DNA of 64,000 nt from Anodontia alba. Lineage: Eukaryota; Mollusca; Bivalvia; Lucinida; Lucinidae. The first letter of the stretch is position 1; each line of letters starts with the position of its first letter. Positions 1-10,790 of the stretch are shown here, one piece after another. A model generated the notes under the pieces. It saw nothing but the letters and a program-made list of their open reading frames with translations. It was not told the origin of the DNA and made no database searches. The stretch is from positions 28,216,581-28,280,580 of the forward strand of contig OZ024828.1 of the NCBI GenBank assembly GCA_964016985.1. The letters run 5' to 3'. The position numbers and the translations under genes are program-made.

Positions 1-929
1 AGGGTACTATAAGCTATGTTATGTTCGAATAGTCGTCATATAAAGCAACTTTAAGGAGAATAGATCCACATTCAACATAGACAACTCTGGCAAATTTTTT
101 TGCCTCCCTTATGAAATGGTCTACTCTAAAAGGAAAGCATTTGCTCCCAGCCAGAACAAATGTTTTCCTTTTAGAGTAGACCATTTTTCAGAAAATGGTC
201 TGGTGTACATGAAAGCAAACAGGAAGTTACAAAAATTTTCTCCAATGAAAAAATGGCGGAAAATCTGTCATACGTATCCGGCCCCTTTTAACCCCAAAAC
301 ACTGACCTGCCCATCCAACTACAGCCAACCCTCTGTTTGTTACTAATTTTCAGTTTCTAGTTTGTGAGTTTGGATTATGGCTTGGGTACCATTACCACAA
401 CTACTTACTAGCTTGCTTGTACAAAAGTACGGGTAGTCACCACGCAGTCCTCATCAGTGTTAAATATTTTGCTTAAAGTTTTTAAAAGGCTATATCTCCT
501 GAACCTCTGGATGGAAGTAGTTCAAACTTGTCCTGATGTTACATACTGGTCTGAAGTTCTGTGCTGTACCATACCAACCCACATGAATGACCTAGAGGTC
601 AAGGTCGCAGAAGGTCACAGACTTGTCACATAAAATTTTTTGTTAATTTTAGATGCAAAGCATGATTTGGGCAAGCTACACTGTCCTGTCTTATTTATAC
701 TGTTCTGTATTTTACAGGGATTAAACAAATAGGTTGTTGTTTACTGATTTAACTGCTATTGTAGGTTGCTGTTGGTGAAGAGTAGTCCTGCATGAGCTAC
801 AGAGTTGACAGAAATTTTCTTGAAGGACAATGGTATGTAACAAAGACTTTAGAACAAAAATACTATACATATACCCATACTGAAAAATTCCATTTTTGAC
901 AAATACACATTATTACTACAGTAACAATT
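1..929. other. Non-coding sequence, no gene recognised
   Basis: AT-rich unique-looking DNA apart from the hairpin listed at 114-186. A segment at about 480-640 (clinical-looking words such as CTAGAGGTCAAGGTCGC) resembles the degenerate repeats at the right end of the window. The open frames here are short and carry no recognisable domain. I see nothing else. Confidence 0.5.
114..186. repeat. Long hairpin, palindrome family F
   Basis: Two 30-nt arms (114-143 and 157-186) are complementary with one mismatch around a 13-nt loop. The arm includes CTACTCTAAAAGGAAA. The same arms occur at 31491-31554, and a one-armed version at about 37991-38036, so this is a dispersed family rather than a chance hairpin. 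The sequence after it (to about 270) resembles the flanks of the other F copies. An open frame across it (116-346) follows from the hairpin and has no protein signature. Confidence 0.8.
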
Positions 930-1122
930 CATTGCTCCAGATAAGGCACTTTTAACATCCGAAAAGTGCCAATATTTTTCTAATTTCTTCATGAAAACAT
1001 ATGTTGTGGGTACTCATAAGAAGTGCCTCACCAAGGCACTTCTAATGAATACCCACAACATATGTTTTTGTAGAGAAATAAGAAAATTATTGTGTGGATA
1101 GCCCCTCTTATCTCGATCTATG
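930..1122. mobile_element. Palindromic MITE, family B
   Basis: A 193-bp element with imperfect terminal inverted repeats (TIRs): left CATTGCTCCAGATAAG, right CTTATCTCGATCTATG. Between them is a long palindrome with arms containing ACATATGTTGTGGGTACTC and a GTGCCTC/GGCAC tip. Copies of matching size and ends lie at 24559-24751 and 62798-62988. There is no coding capacity, so it is a non-autonomous element. Its superfamily is unknown. No clear target-site duplication is visible at this copy. Confidence 0.75.
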
Positions 1123-2077
1123 AACCTGATCTGATGCCCAGTTTAAAGTCAAGTGGATTTTCCTAGATCACAGGATTTGTGTAGAGTGTGATTTAGAGAT
1201 CTGGGAGCAGTCACACAATGTGATACAGCACATCAAATCATGTTACCATAGTAATAATGTATATATATTACAGTAAATATCCTAAAATTTCAAACACTTT
1301 TTTCCATACTTCTTTGGCCTCAAGTTTGTTTTTTATGCAGTTATTTCCTAAAACAGTTAGTGCAGTGGCATGCAGTATAGACCCCAGGCACAGTCTGATC
1401 CGGGTCTGCAATGTTTGCATATGCGATTTTGTCAGAAACTTGAGTGTGCGAAAATTTTAGGGCATTTACCCTTGAAAATTAACTCTAGAACACCAGTTAC
1501 AACAGCAGCAGATGACAGTATTTATTCCCCCCAAAATAAGGCTTGACATTTCATGCAGATTATGAGACATTAAATGTCAACCCTTATTTTTCTCAGAAAA
1601 AATTAAAACAAAAAATGAATGTTGTCTGCAACAATTTGGAATGGCTCTTAAAGGGTTAATAAATTTCATTTCATCAAAATATGATAACCATTTGCTGCCG
1701 TTTCAGATATGAGATCATTACATGCATGACATCTTGATCATGACATCCACATGAAGTTTAAACACGCCTAATTTAAGAGGTTCTGATACTGATCTGGAAT
1801 AATCAGGACTCACAACCTTCTTTTCGGATCAAATGGTAAAAACTGTCTGAAAGCAGTATTACTAATAAGTGTATCATAAGATGAGGTATCTAAAAATTGC
1901 TGACTGAATGGCAAGCAGGGTTTCTGGCATCAAAGCAGGCAAAACACACAATATTTAGAAACAGGCAAAAATTTTGGAACCGTTTAATTTGAAATAGTCA
2001 AACCTGTCTAAACAGGTACCTGTATTAAGCAATAACCTCTATTTAAATACCTGTTTTTCATATCCCATATAGAAAAT
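1123..2077. other. Non-coding sequence with degraded G-family remnant
   Basis: Mostly unassigned AT-rich DNA. At about 1350-1450 a block around GATCCGGGTCTGCAATGTTTGC resembles in part the dispersed G family (compare 30170-30270 and 33840-33930). No open frame has a recognisable domain. Confidence 0.45.
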
Positions 2078-2306
2078 TACTGTCCTTTCGACATCTCTCA
2101 GAAAGACGTTTTTTGCTGGGCATTTTATTTTGAATGAAAATATTTTGTTTAGACCATATCTAATCAGAAACCATTTGATTTTTCTGTTTCAGTGTTTTGT
2201 TCTCAAATATTTACAGTAAAATTAAATTTACGGCCAAAAATTGGTCTGACCTATGCAATTTCTATAGTAAAGTGATTTTTTGTCTAAGAAAATATTTTTT
2301 ATTCTT
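2078..2306 (+). mobile_element. Left part of TIR element, family H (truncated)
   Basis: The start CTGTCCTTTCGACATCTC and about 230 bp after it match the left part of the complete copies at 25151-25696 and 37160-37700. The match stops at about 2306, where an unrelated hairpin begins. The right half and right TIR are missing. Confidence 0.65.
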
Positions 2307-2362
2307 TGCAAACTGCTTTCCAACTGACCGAGTTATACATACTATTTCTCAAGCAGTTTGCA
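2307..2362. repeat. 12-bp-arm hairpin at the H breakpoint
   Basis: TGCAAACTGCTT (2307-2318) is exactly complementary to AAGCAGTTTGCA (2351-2362) across a 32-nt loop. It begins where similarity to family H ends. Confidence 0.55.
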
Positions 2363-2439
2363 CGAAATAAACGGGTATTGTTAGCTAGTCAACACACCAT
2401 TCAAGTGCAGTGAAGCATTTTAAAATATACCTGGGATAA

Positions 2440-2620
2440 AACTAAGTAAGCCTATTAGTGACAGACATTTTTGCATGACCCTCGTATTTTCATATTTCTG
2501 CTCAAAACATAGATTGTGGGTACTCATTAGAACTGCCTCAGTGAGGCAGTTCTAATGAGTACCCAAAATCTATGTTTTTAAGCAGAAATAAGAAAAATAA
2601 TGTATACCCTAACTCCCACT
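2440..2620 (-). mobile_element. Palindromic MITE core, family A (decayed ends)
   Basis: A palindrome centred near 2541 has arms containing CATAGATTGTGGGTACTCAT and ends in AGCAGAAATAAGAAAAATAATGTATACCC. This is the core and right flank of family A in reverse orientation. The outer terminal parts are not recognisable. Confidence 0.65.
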
Positions 2621-2665
2621 AGAAAGGGAATTCAGCTCATGATTGCATGGCACTTCCTTGCACAG

Positions 2666-2912
2666 TGCGGGCCCCCTTAGCCTAGTGGATAAGAGAGCTG
2701 ACTCTTAATCCATTAGGTTTCTCAACTCTGTGGTTCGAGCCTCGCTTGGGTCACATGTGGGAAGCCAAGTTCTGCTTATGAATGGTCAGGTGGTTTTCCC
2801 TGGGTTCCCCGGTTTTCGCCCAACTTTGATGAACGATTGGCTCAATATGTGAAATATTCTTGAAAGGGCTGTAAAACCCAAATCAAAAAAAAAAAAAAAA
2901 AAAAAAAAATCA
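2666..2912 (+). mobile_element. tRNA-Lys-like SINE with poly-A tail
   Basis: The head resembles a tRNA: an A-box-like TAGCCTAGTGG, an anticodon-loop-like GACTCTTAATCC as in tRNA-Lys(CUU), and a B-box-like GGTTCGAGCCT. A non-tRNA body follows, then a tail GGGCTGTAAAACCCAAATC and a 25-nt poly-A. The direct repeat TTGCACAG flanks it (2658-2665 and 2913-2920), consistent with LINE-type target-primed insertion. The head has lost normal cloverleaf pairing, so it is not a working tRNA gene. Confidence 0.8.
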
Positions 2913-3061
2913 TTGCACAGAGCCTTTTTTGTATCACTCCTTATTCAGCTCCGTATGACTTAAGTACATGTAATGTTGAAAGAGATATTAAACACCAAAT
3001 CATCATATTGCAGTGCAGACCTTTAGGCAAAATTTTGTTTTCCATCAAAAAGTGTTGATAT

Positions 3062-4574
3062 TTTTTTTTCTTTCTTCTTTTAAATCTTTATAGATCTTTA
3101 ATTCGATCTAAACTGGATTATGGATCCATAGTTTATGGATCCGCTAGAAAATCTTATTTGAAATCTTTGGATACTATTCATCACCAAGGTTTACGTCTGG
3201 CTCTAGGGGCTTTTCGTACTTCCCCCGTCTAAAGTTTATACGCTGAATCAAATGAACCATCATTGTATATAAGAAGAGAGAAATTGTCTCTTCAATATGT
3301 TACTAAATTAGCCGCCAATCCACGTAATTCAGCTTATGATTGTGTTTTTAATCCTAAATATGAAAGATTTTACAACAACAAACCAACGGCTATTAAACCC
3401 CTTGGCCTGAGAATACAACCGTTACTTGAAGAGGCCAATATCAATATTAAAAATGTTCAGCATTTTTCTTTTCCATCAAAAGAGCCATGGACGTTAAACC
3501 CTCCAAAGATTATTTTAGACCTTCATAAAAATAAAAAAACAGAAGTCGAGTCGCATATTTTTAAGAATGAATTTTTAGAAATCAAATCAAATTATAAACA
3601 TTACCTGTCAATTTATACAGATGGTTCGAAACAAGATGAGAAAGTTGCTTGTTCTGTTATTAGTCCAAATTTTACTGACAGTATCAGATTACCTGATAAT
3701 AGCTCCATATTTACCGCCGAAGCCAAGGCAATTGATATTGCACTTTACCATATCAGAGATCAGTCTGAAAAACAGTTTATCATCTATTCAGATTCTCTTT
3801 CTGTATTAAAATCTCTTAAAGATTTACACCATAGAAACCCATTAATTCAGCAAATTCTTAAAAAATATTATTATCTTTCCGCTTCAAAAGAAATTGTATT
3901 TTGTTGGCTTCCCAGCCACGTTAATATTCGTGGAAATGAATTAGCAGATTCAGAAGCCAAATCTACATTATCCTTAGTAATAACCAATTTCAAAATTCCT
4001 CACTCCGACTTTAAATCAAACGTCTGTCAATACATCAACAATAAATGTCAGTCTGTTTGGGAAACACAAACTTATAATAAATTAAATGAAATCAAACCAA
4101 ATTTTAACAGCAAATACACATTCTCTAATCTCAGCAGAAAAGAACAAACAAAAATCACGAGATGTAGACTTGGACACACTAGAATTACTCATTCTTATAT
4201 TTTAAACAATGAACAAGCTCCATTCTGCATTCCTTGTAATGAACCTTTCACAGTCAAACATTTTCTTATCACTTGTGCTGAATTTAACCACATTCGCACA
4301 AAGTATTTTAATATAAAAACTATAAAGCAACTTTTTGATATGCCAACTCAGAAAATACTCGACTTTCTTAAAGAGATCAGACTTTTTAATAAAATATGAT
4401 CAGTATTTTTAATAACTTAAAATCATTGATACTTTATCTCTTTAAAATAAACACATCAATCAAAGATATTTTTAAATTTCTCATTAAATAAAATCATCAT
4501 AACATAAAACTTATTAGACGCTATATGCCCTTTTAGGGTTGAGCGTCTATAAACAAAATATCCATCCATCCATC
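3062..4574 (+). mobile_element. 5'-truncated non-LTR retrotransposon (Nimb/I-like) with ATCC tail
   Basis: The region holds the 3' part of ORF2, a 3' UTR of about 170 bp, and a terminal (ATCC)n run (about 4559-4574). The 5' end is cut within the end of the reverse-transcriptase region at about 3062. The 3' UTR carries ACGCTATATGCCC and a TTTAGGGTTGAGCGTCTATA motif next to the tail, of a kind I associate with I-group LINEs. Truncation and a tandem microsatellite tail are typical of target-primed reverse transcription. No unambiguous target-site duplication is visible. The clade call is from memory of family protein sequence. Confidence 0.75.
3068..4399 (+). pseudogene. LINE ORF2 C-terminal fragment: RT end, RNase H, CCHC knuckle
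   Basis: One frame runs from about 3068 to a TGA at 4397-4399, broken only by an in-frame TAA at 3230-3232. Before the stop lies the end of the RT region (LYRSLIRSKLDYGSIVYGSA). After it, 378 codons (from 3263) contain an RNase H domain at residues 113-235. Its expected acidic residues are D120 in YTDGS, E153 in FTAEA, D177 in YSDS and D229 in NELADSEAK; H219 lies in WLPSHV. A CX2CX7HX4C knuckle (C322, C325, H333, C338) lies near the end, as in I/Jockey-group ORF2. The catalytic set is intact, so decay is recent or mild. The fragment lacks the endonuclease and most of the RT, so it cannot be an active element. Confidence 0.88.
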
Positions 4575-5026
4575 TTCTGTAGCAGCACAGCGGCTCAGTT
4601 GATAGGGTATCTTTGTGACTGGGAGGTTATAGGGGTTCAGTCCCTCAGTTGGTAGGGTATCTTTGTGACTGGGAGGTTATAGGGGTTCAATCCCTCAGTT
4701 GGTAGGGTATCTTTGTGACTGGGAGGTTATAGGGGTTCAATCCCCGGATGAGTCATACCAAAGAGTTTAAAAACGATACTAGCTGCTCCATTGCTTGGCA
4801 CTCAGCAATAAAAAAGTAGAGCTAGAACTGGTCATCCAGGTGTCCATATAATGTGACTGGACAGAATATCATGTCTTGTCTTGTCTGGGGCATGATTTCA
4901 GTAAGGCAGCTCTCTGAAAGTGAGCATTGAACTTCCTGCCACATTCAGACACTGTCACATTATATGGCTGAAAGATTGATGAAAGTGATGTAAGGCGTGA
5001 ATAAAACAAACTGAATAAAACAAACT
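4575..5026 (+). mobile_element. tRNA-headed SINE (family 2) with triplicated head
   Basis: The body (about 4744-5026) matches the copy at 36466-36765, including TACTAGCTGCTC, CGGCATAAAA-type and GGGCATGA words, and ends in AATAAAACAAAC. The head has box-like CTCAGTTGGTAGGGTATC and GGGGTTCAATCCC motifs. The head is present three times in tandem (next entry). The gap to the following SINE is only a few bases. Confidence 0.7.
4594..4743 (+). repeat. Three tandem 50-bp copies of a SINE promoter head
   Basis: CTCAGTT starts at 4594, 4644 and 4694, an exact 50-bp period. Each unit runs from the A-box-like start to the B-box-like GGGGTTCA. The second and third units are almost identical. The tRNA-like promoter has therefore been amplified inside one SINE copy. 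Confidence 0.9.
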
Positions 5027-5041
5027 TCAGCTGGAGTAGTC

Positions 5042-5344
5042 AGCCGACCTCGGTGGCTCAGTTGGATGGGCCATCCGACTGGAGACCAGGAGGTTGCAGG
5101 TTCAACCCCGCCGAGGTCGGCAACATTCTTTCGTTGAGATTGATAATGAAATATTTTCTACGGTCATTCTCTCCCTTCGCTGATTCAAGAAGGGCAGTTG
5201 TCAGTTTCCAGCGAAAGAATGTGCACAATACTGGTTAAGCTTAGAGGACTAAGCCTGCCCAGTAAACGTGTGGTTCGGTAAACTGACCGCGCTCAACATG
5301 ATCCCATTGGGTTGACTGGGCCGTAAAACCTCAACACAAACAAA
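5042..5344 (+). mobile_element. tRNA-derived SINE, family 1, full length with TSD
   Basis: A head of about 80 bp has an A box (GGTGGCTCAGTTGGATG), a B box (GGTTCAACCCC) and a terminal stem pairing CCGACCTCGG with CCGAGGTCGG. It is followed by a conserved body (ATTCTTTCGTTGAG to GGGTTGACTGGGCC) and the tail GTAAAACCTCAACACAAAC. A 14-bp target-site duplication, CAGCTGGAGTAGTC, lies at 5028-5041 and 5345-5358. Other copies, whole or partial, are at 10969, 26546, 33421, 39719, 45362, 52519, 53892 and 59652. It is presumably transcribed by RNA polymerase III and mobilised by a LINE. Confidence 0.93.
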
Positions 5345-5358
5345 CAGCTGGAGTAGTC

Positions 5359-5756
5359 TACCTTTCGGAAGGGAGGCTAAAATCTTTCAGCTTTGAGTGG
5401 TCTCTGAGGTAAAACATCGATTGCCATGAACTAAGTGGTCCCCATGCCTATCATATAGGTGAGGCCTCATCTCCAAAATGGAGTCGGAATATGACTATTT
5501 TTAGGCTTGGCTGCAAGAAAATCATATGTAGGGGTAGGCAAATGATAGTTTGACCAGACATGATGAAGCGAAGCCAAAGATAAGATGAGATAAGATAAGA
5601 TGAGAAATTACTTAAATTTCTATTTTTCTTTGGTGTTTATGTTTCGTACATACTTCTAGATGTTTTATGGCTTGCTGTCAAAGGTTGATACTGAAAACCG
5701 GTATTACAGACAAACGGTACTGAATGTGTCTCCGGCCAATATAGCACCGGGCCCTT
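5359..5756. other. Non-coding sequence
   Basis: No gene recognised. A short GATAA-type run (about 5580-5604) is the only structure I see. Composition is less AT-rich than the DNA to the right. Confidence 0.45.
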
Positions 5757-6196
5757 TTAATTCACGTCAACAAAATTTGCTGCAGTGTTTCTACACTTCT
5801 CTGTATATTAGAGATGGCAACAGATTATTTTAATAAATTATCTTGAAATAACCTGTTTTCTAGCCTTTATCTTCATGGCACCAGATTATTATTAATAAAT
5901 GTATCATGAAATAACCCATTTTCTAACCTTTTATCTTTGTTGGTAGTACATACTATCCTACTGCCATTTTAGCAGGTGACTATCAAAAACACACTAGAAA
6001 ATTCACATTTTTTTTTTTACCAAATTCTCTGTGTATTAGACCTGGCAAAAGATTATTTTTAATAAATTTATTTTGAAATAACCTATTTTCTAACCTTTAT
6101 CTTCATTAGTATTCCACACTATCCTACTGACATTGTAGCATGTGACTGTTGAAAAAGCACTAGTAAAAATTACCAAATTTTGTTGACGTGAATTAA
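5757..6196. mobile_element. Element bounded by perfect 23-bp inverted repeats
   Basis: The 23 bases at 5757-5779 (starting TTAATTCACGTCAACAAAAT) are the exact reverse complement of 6174-6196. Inside are two diverged tandem units of about 230 bp, recognisable by TTAATAAATT...TTGAAATAACC starting near 5801 and 6030, with a shorter partial unit at 5878. The GTGAATTAATTGGTCC end motif recurs near 6440 and, in the other orientation, near 21012, so these ends belong to the D family mosaic. It has no coding capacity. Confidence 0.75.
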
Positions 6197-6758
6197 TTGG
6201 TCCTGTCCCTTATATAGGGAAAGCAAAAAAAAAAAAAACATGAACAGTGTGAATAACTAACGATGGAAAAAAATCCAGAAAGAAAAAAAGGACAATTCAC
6301 AAATTCACCAAATTCTCTGTTTGACATTTGGACATTTCACAAATTCATCAAATTCTCCATTCTCCATTTGACATTTTTCAAGCCTAGTACAAAACAGAAT
6401 GACACTTGGAAAACCCTTGAATTTATACCAAATCTTGTTGATGTGAATTAATTGGTCCCATCACTTATATAGGAAAAGGCCAAAAAAAAACAAAAAACAA
6501 AAAAAAAAACATGAACAGTGTGGAATACTAATGATGGAAAAAATCCAGAAATTGGACAATTCACAAATCAAATTCTCTATTTGACATTTGGACATTTTAC
6601 AAATTCTTCTTTTGACATTTGACATTTTCAAGCCTAGTACAAAACAGAAAGACACTTGGAAACCCCTGAATTTTTATAGCCTAGTACAAAAAAAAAAAAC
6701 ACTTGGAATACTAATGGAAAAAAAAACTTGTCCCTATATAGCGACGCATCAACATTTT
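6197..6758 (-). repeat. D-family repeat, reverse orientation
   Basis: AT-rich repeat with markers CCTATATAG, ACAAATTCATCAAATTCTC, GACATTTGGACATTT and CACTTGGAATACTA. Two similar units start near 6190 and 6440. It is interrupted on the right by the element beginning at 6759 and resumes at about 9992 (TTTTACATGGTTTATATGG). Confidence 0.75.
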
Positions 6759-7186
6759 TAGCTCACCTGAGGATGAGCTATAGTGATCACTTTTTGTCTG
6801 TTGTCCGTCCATCTGTCCCTCCTTCCATGCATCCATCCGTGTGTCCGTCTGTCCATTAACATTTTCAAACAACTTCTCCTCTGAAGCCGCTCAGCCAATT
6901 TTGCTCAAATTTCATATGGAGCCTCCTTAGGTTGGGGGAACGAAAGATTGCTAAAATGGTTGCGGTCAGTTGACAGAGCAACAGATAGTTTTGGGGGCAT
7001 TTGGGTATTTAATCCCATCAAAATTTAGTCATTTGGGTAAAACCACATTATTAATTTTCAGTTTGAGTAAAGATACCACCAAAATGAAAATTAATTGGGT
7101 TAAAATTATAAAACAGAAAGAAAGAGCACAAAAAACCTGATTTAGGTATTTAAAACATGGTATTTCTTTATACCCTTTTAATTTTG

Positions 7187-7244
7187 TGATAGGTGTTTTT
7201 ATTCTTCATAGTATTTCTCATATGAAGAATAAAAACACCTATCA
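7187..7244. repeat. Perfect 24-bp-arm hairpin
   Basis: Positions 7187-7210 are exactly complementary to 7221-7244 (24 of 24) across a 10-nt loop. The arm contains AGGTGTTTTTATTCTTCATA. It sits in a segment (about 6980-7440) without the tandem words of the surrounding element, so it may be a separate insertion. Confidence 0.85.
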
Positions 7245-9080
7245 TTTGCAGTAATCATAATATAAAGTTGTAATCATGTGCTTTTCTGGCCTTGAAATTT
7301 TAATTTTCACCCTTGAATTTGGTAATAATTGGGTACTTTTTCAAATCAATTGGGTATCAATATCCAAATTTTTGAAAATAATTGAGTATCTGCTCAAAAC
7401 ATTAGGGTATTTTACATAGATACTCCTCTTATCTCTTGCCCTGAGTTGACCAAGGTCGCTGCCATCCCCATATATGGTAAAAAAATTTAAAAATCCTCTT
7501 CTCCAGAACTGAAGATGCCTTGGGCTGAATCTTTACACAAATCATCAGGGACGGGTGATCTACCAAAGTTGCTAAAATGATGGTTGTACATTGACATTTG
7601 ACCTTTTTACGGCGAGGTCAAGTTTGCTTCCCTATGCATTTGTATGGGAAAAATGTTAAGATTTCAAACCACTTCTCCTCTGTCTGAAGCCTCTGGGCCA
7701 ATGTTGCTCAAATTTCATGTGGAGCCTCCTTGGGGCAGGGGAATGAATAATTGCTAAAATGGTTGCGGTCCATTGACCATGATGGCAGCTATGCCCATAT
7801 ATGGTAAAAACCTTTAAAAATCTTCTTCTCCAGAACAGAAGATGCCTTGGGGCTGAATCTTTGCACAAATCATTGGGGACGGGAGTCTACCAAAGTTGCT
7901 AAAATGATAGTCATACATTGACATTTGACCTTTTTATGGTGAGGTCAAGTTTGCTTCCGTATGCATTTGTATGGGCCCTATACATTTGTATGGAAAAAAT
8001 GGTGATAATTTCAAATGACTTCTCCTTTGAAGTCTCTGGACCAATGATACTCTTATTTCATGTGGAGCCTCCTTGGGGCAGGGGAAAGAAAGATTGCTAA
8101 AATGGTCATGGTCCAATGACCAAGATGACTGCCATGCCCATATATGGTAAAAACCTTTAAAAATCTTCTCCAGAACAAAATAAGCCCTGGGGCCTAATCT
8201 TTGCACAAATCATTTCTGACAGGAGATCTACCAAAATTGCTAAAATGATGGTCCTACTTTGACGTTTGACCTTTATACAGCAAGGTCAAATTTGCTTCCC
8301 AATGCATTTGTATGGGCCCTATACATTTATATGGAAAAATGTTGAGAGTTCATATTTTGGACATCTCCTCTACAATCCAGTTGAATCAAAACTTGATGAT
8401 GAGTATTAGGGCCCATAGTAGACACAGCTAAATCAGCCGATAGAAAATCCAAGATGTGCGCCACAGCTGCCATCTTGAAAATCAATTTTTGACATTTCTT
8501 CCCAAACCTTTGGTCGCCTTGAGCTGAAACCTGCTCTGTAGCAACTGGATGACTTCTGGATCAAAACGAGCTAAAATTGTGTCAATGGGAACTCCAAGAT
8601 GGCCACAAGGGTTCCGCTCCATTGACCAAGATGGCCGCCAGAGCTAAAAGTAGAAAATCTTCAAACGACATTTCATCCTTGGCCAATGGCCTGATTTCAA
8701 AATATTTGCACAGAAGTGTTCCTCCAATGGCCCTCTACCAAAATTGCTAAAATGGTTCTGCTTGGCTGAATAGAATGGCGGTCAGTGCTAAAAATAGAAA
8801 AACCTTTAAAAGACATCTCCTCCGTAGCCAGTGTCCTGATTTCAAAGTAATTTCACAAAAGTGGTCCTCTTAAGGCCCTTTACCAAAATTGCTAAAAACA
8901 TTATGCTCGGGTGATCAAAATGGCCGCCAGAGCTAGAAATAGAAAAACTTTTAAACCACATCTCCTCCTTGGCCAATTCCTGATTTCAAAATGATTTCAC
9001 AGAAATGTTCCTCTTATCCTCCTTTACCAAAATTGCCAAAATGGTTCTGCTCTGTTGAACAAAATGATCACCGAGCTTAA

Positions 9081-9587
9081 AGGGGAACGCAACCTTAAAA
9101 GGTATTGTGCTTTAAAGTAAAGAACTTTACAAACAATGAATTTTGGCACAAATTTGATCAAAATCGGTCAAAAATTAAGAAAGTTATAGACAATTGAATA
9201 TTTTAATATTGGTGGAATGGGCCCTGCCATTTTGAATATTTAACGAGGTTTCATAAAAATCAAAATTCATTTCATAAAGGTATTTATTCTAATAAAGTTG
9301 GTTTATTTTTGAGGTAATTGCTTGTCACTGGAATTAACAGATTATAAGAAAATCTGTAGCAAAATTATTCTTAAAAACCTTTATAATTTGGTTTGCATAT
9401 TTAATTTGGGCTGTGTGACGTCTTAAAGCCTACAATATGGCGGCATCCATGACAGCCATTTTAAATATATTCAAACCACGATAACTTTCTTATTTTTAGG
9501 CCAATTTTGAAAACTCTTGCATCAAAATAAATGGCTTGTTAAGCACTTTACTCCAAGATATACTTACAACTTATATTGCGTTGCCCT
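9081..9587. mobile_element. TTAA-flanked TIR element nested in a tandem unit
   Basis: A 507-bp insert begins AGGGGAACGCAACC and ends GTTGCCCT, with TIRs of about 15 bp. Exact TTAA lies on both sides (9077-9080 and 9588-9591). Removing the insert and one TTAA restores the host unit GAGC-TTAA-AATAGAAAAACC, which matches sister units (for example CAGTGCTAAAAATAGAAAAACC). A TTAA duplication is the known target preference of piggyBac-type transposons. The interior has no transposase frame, so this is a non-autonomous element. Confidence 0.85.
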
Positions 9588-9991
9588 TTAAAATAGAAAA
9601 ACCTTTAAACAACATCTCTGAGACCAGTGGCTGGATTTCAAAATAATTTCACATCAATGTTCCTCTTATACCCCTTTGCCAAAATTGCTAAAATGGTTCT
9701 GCTCTGCTGAACGAAATGGTTGCCAGAGTTAAAAGTAGAAAAAAAACCCAAAAAAACTTTAAATGACAGGATAAGTAGATGAACCAATTAACTTCTAAAA
9801 AAAAATCAGAACTTTTTTGAACTTATGGCCCTTTGAAAATTTCAGCATTCTAACCTTGTAAGCAAGATATCTCAAAACCTGTCTAAGCTATTGCCTTGAA
9901 ACTTGACAGGCTAATAGGGAATGATGAGTAAATGACCTGATTAACTTGCAGCAGTTAACTCAGGTGAGCGCTGTGGCCCATGGGCCTCTTG

Positions 9992-10790
9992 TTTTACATG
10001 GTTTATATGGAGGAAAAAATTTTCCAAGAAAAAAAAATTAGTTGGAATAGTAGTGGAAAAAAAAAATCGTTCCTATATAGCAACATCTCCACATTTTTTT
10101 AACATGGTTTATATGGAGGAAACATTTTTTCCAAGATTTTTTGCCCTTTACTATCAAAAATCAGTGGAGTTTCTATCTTTGTTAGTATTCCACACTGTCC
10201 TATGGACAACTGTATTCCATGCTGTTCAAAAAAAAAAAAAAAAAAAAAAATTACTTGGAATAGTAATGGAAAATGTCCGTATATAGTGATGCGACCACAT
10301 TTATTTTACATGGTTTATCTGGAGGAAAATGTTTCCAAGATTTTCTGCCCTTTACTATAAAAAATCAATGGAGTTTCTGTCTTCATTTGTATTCCAAAAA
10401 CGTGAGGCTTTTGGTCATTTTACTAGAATTTTTTTTCCATGGTTAGTATTCCACACTGTTTCTTCTTTTTTTTTTTTTTTTTTTGCTCCCTATATAGGGA
10501 TTCCTTTTTTTGACTAAAATCCATGGAGTTTCCATCTTCATTAGTATTTCACACTGTCTTATGGACTACTGTATTCCACACTGTTTAAAAAAAATTCTCG
10601 GCTTGGCTATATGCGTTCTCAGAAAGTCTTCTATCCCTATACAGCGACATATCTAAGAAAAAAATGCCTTTACTGATAAATTTCTAGTATTCCACATTGT
10701 CTGTTGTAAAATTTAAGGAATTTGGTGATTCACAATATTCCTAAATTCTCTGACATTTGGACAATTCACAAATTCACCAAATTCTCTACT
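9992..10790 (-). repeat. D-family repeat, reverse orientation
   Basis: Resumes the D sequence interrupted at 6759. Markers are TTTACATGGTTTATATGGAG, GCCCTTTACTAT, CATCTTCATTAGTATTCCAC and GGCTTGGCTATATGCG. Long T and A runs occur at about 10228-10250 and 10466-10484. Short frames here are repeat artefacts. Confidence 0.75.

Larger units (their letters stand above)
6759..9991 (+). mobile_element. Tandem-repeat element, 'TTAGCTCACCTGAG' family, copy 1
   Basis: The left end AGCTCACCTGAGGATGAGCT forms a hairpin and is followed by TCCG-type words. The right end is CAGGTGAGCG...GGCCCATGGGCCTCTTG, with a hairpin GGCCCATGGGCC next to the terminus. The interior is tandem: units with 'CTTCTCCAGAAC' and 'CATATATGGTAAAAA' (to about 8350), then units of about 155 bp with AAGATGGCCGCCAGAGC (about 8620-9075 and 9590-9740). 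It splits a D repeat. Copies at 16620-18676 and 46897-47640 share both ends. It has no coding capacity. The mobilisation mechanism is unknown; a Helitron-like origin is possible but not shown. Confidence 0.8.

Noticed and set aside
2666..2760. Functional tRNA-Lys(CUU) gene
   Set aside because: The anticodon-loop word fits, but arm pairing is degraded and the sequence continues into a SINE body with a poly-A tail.
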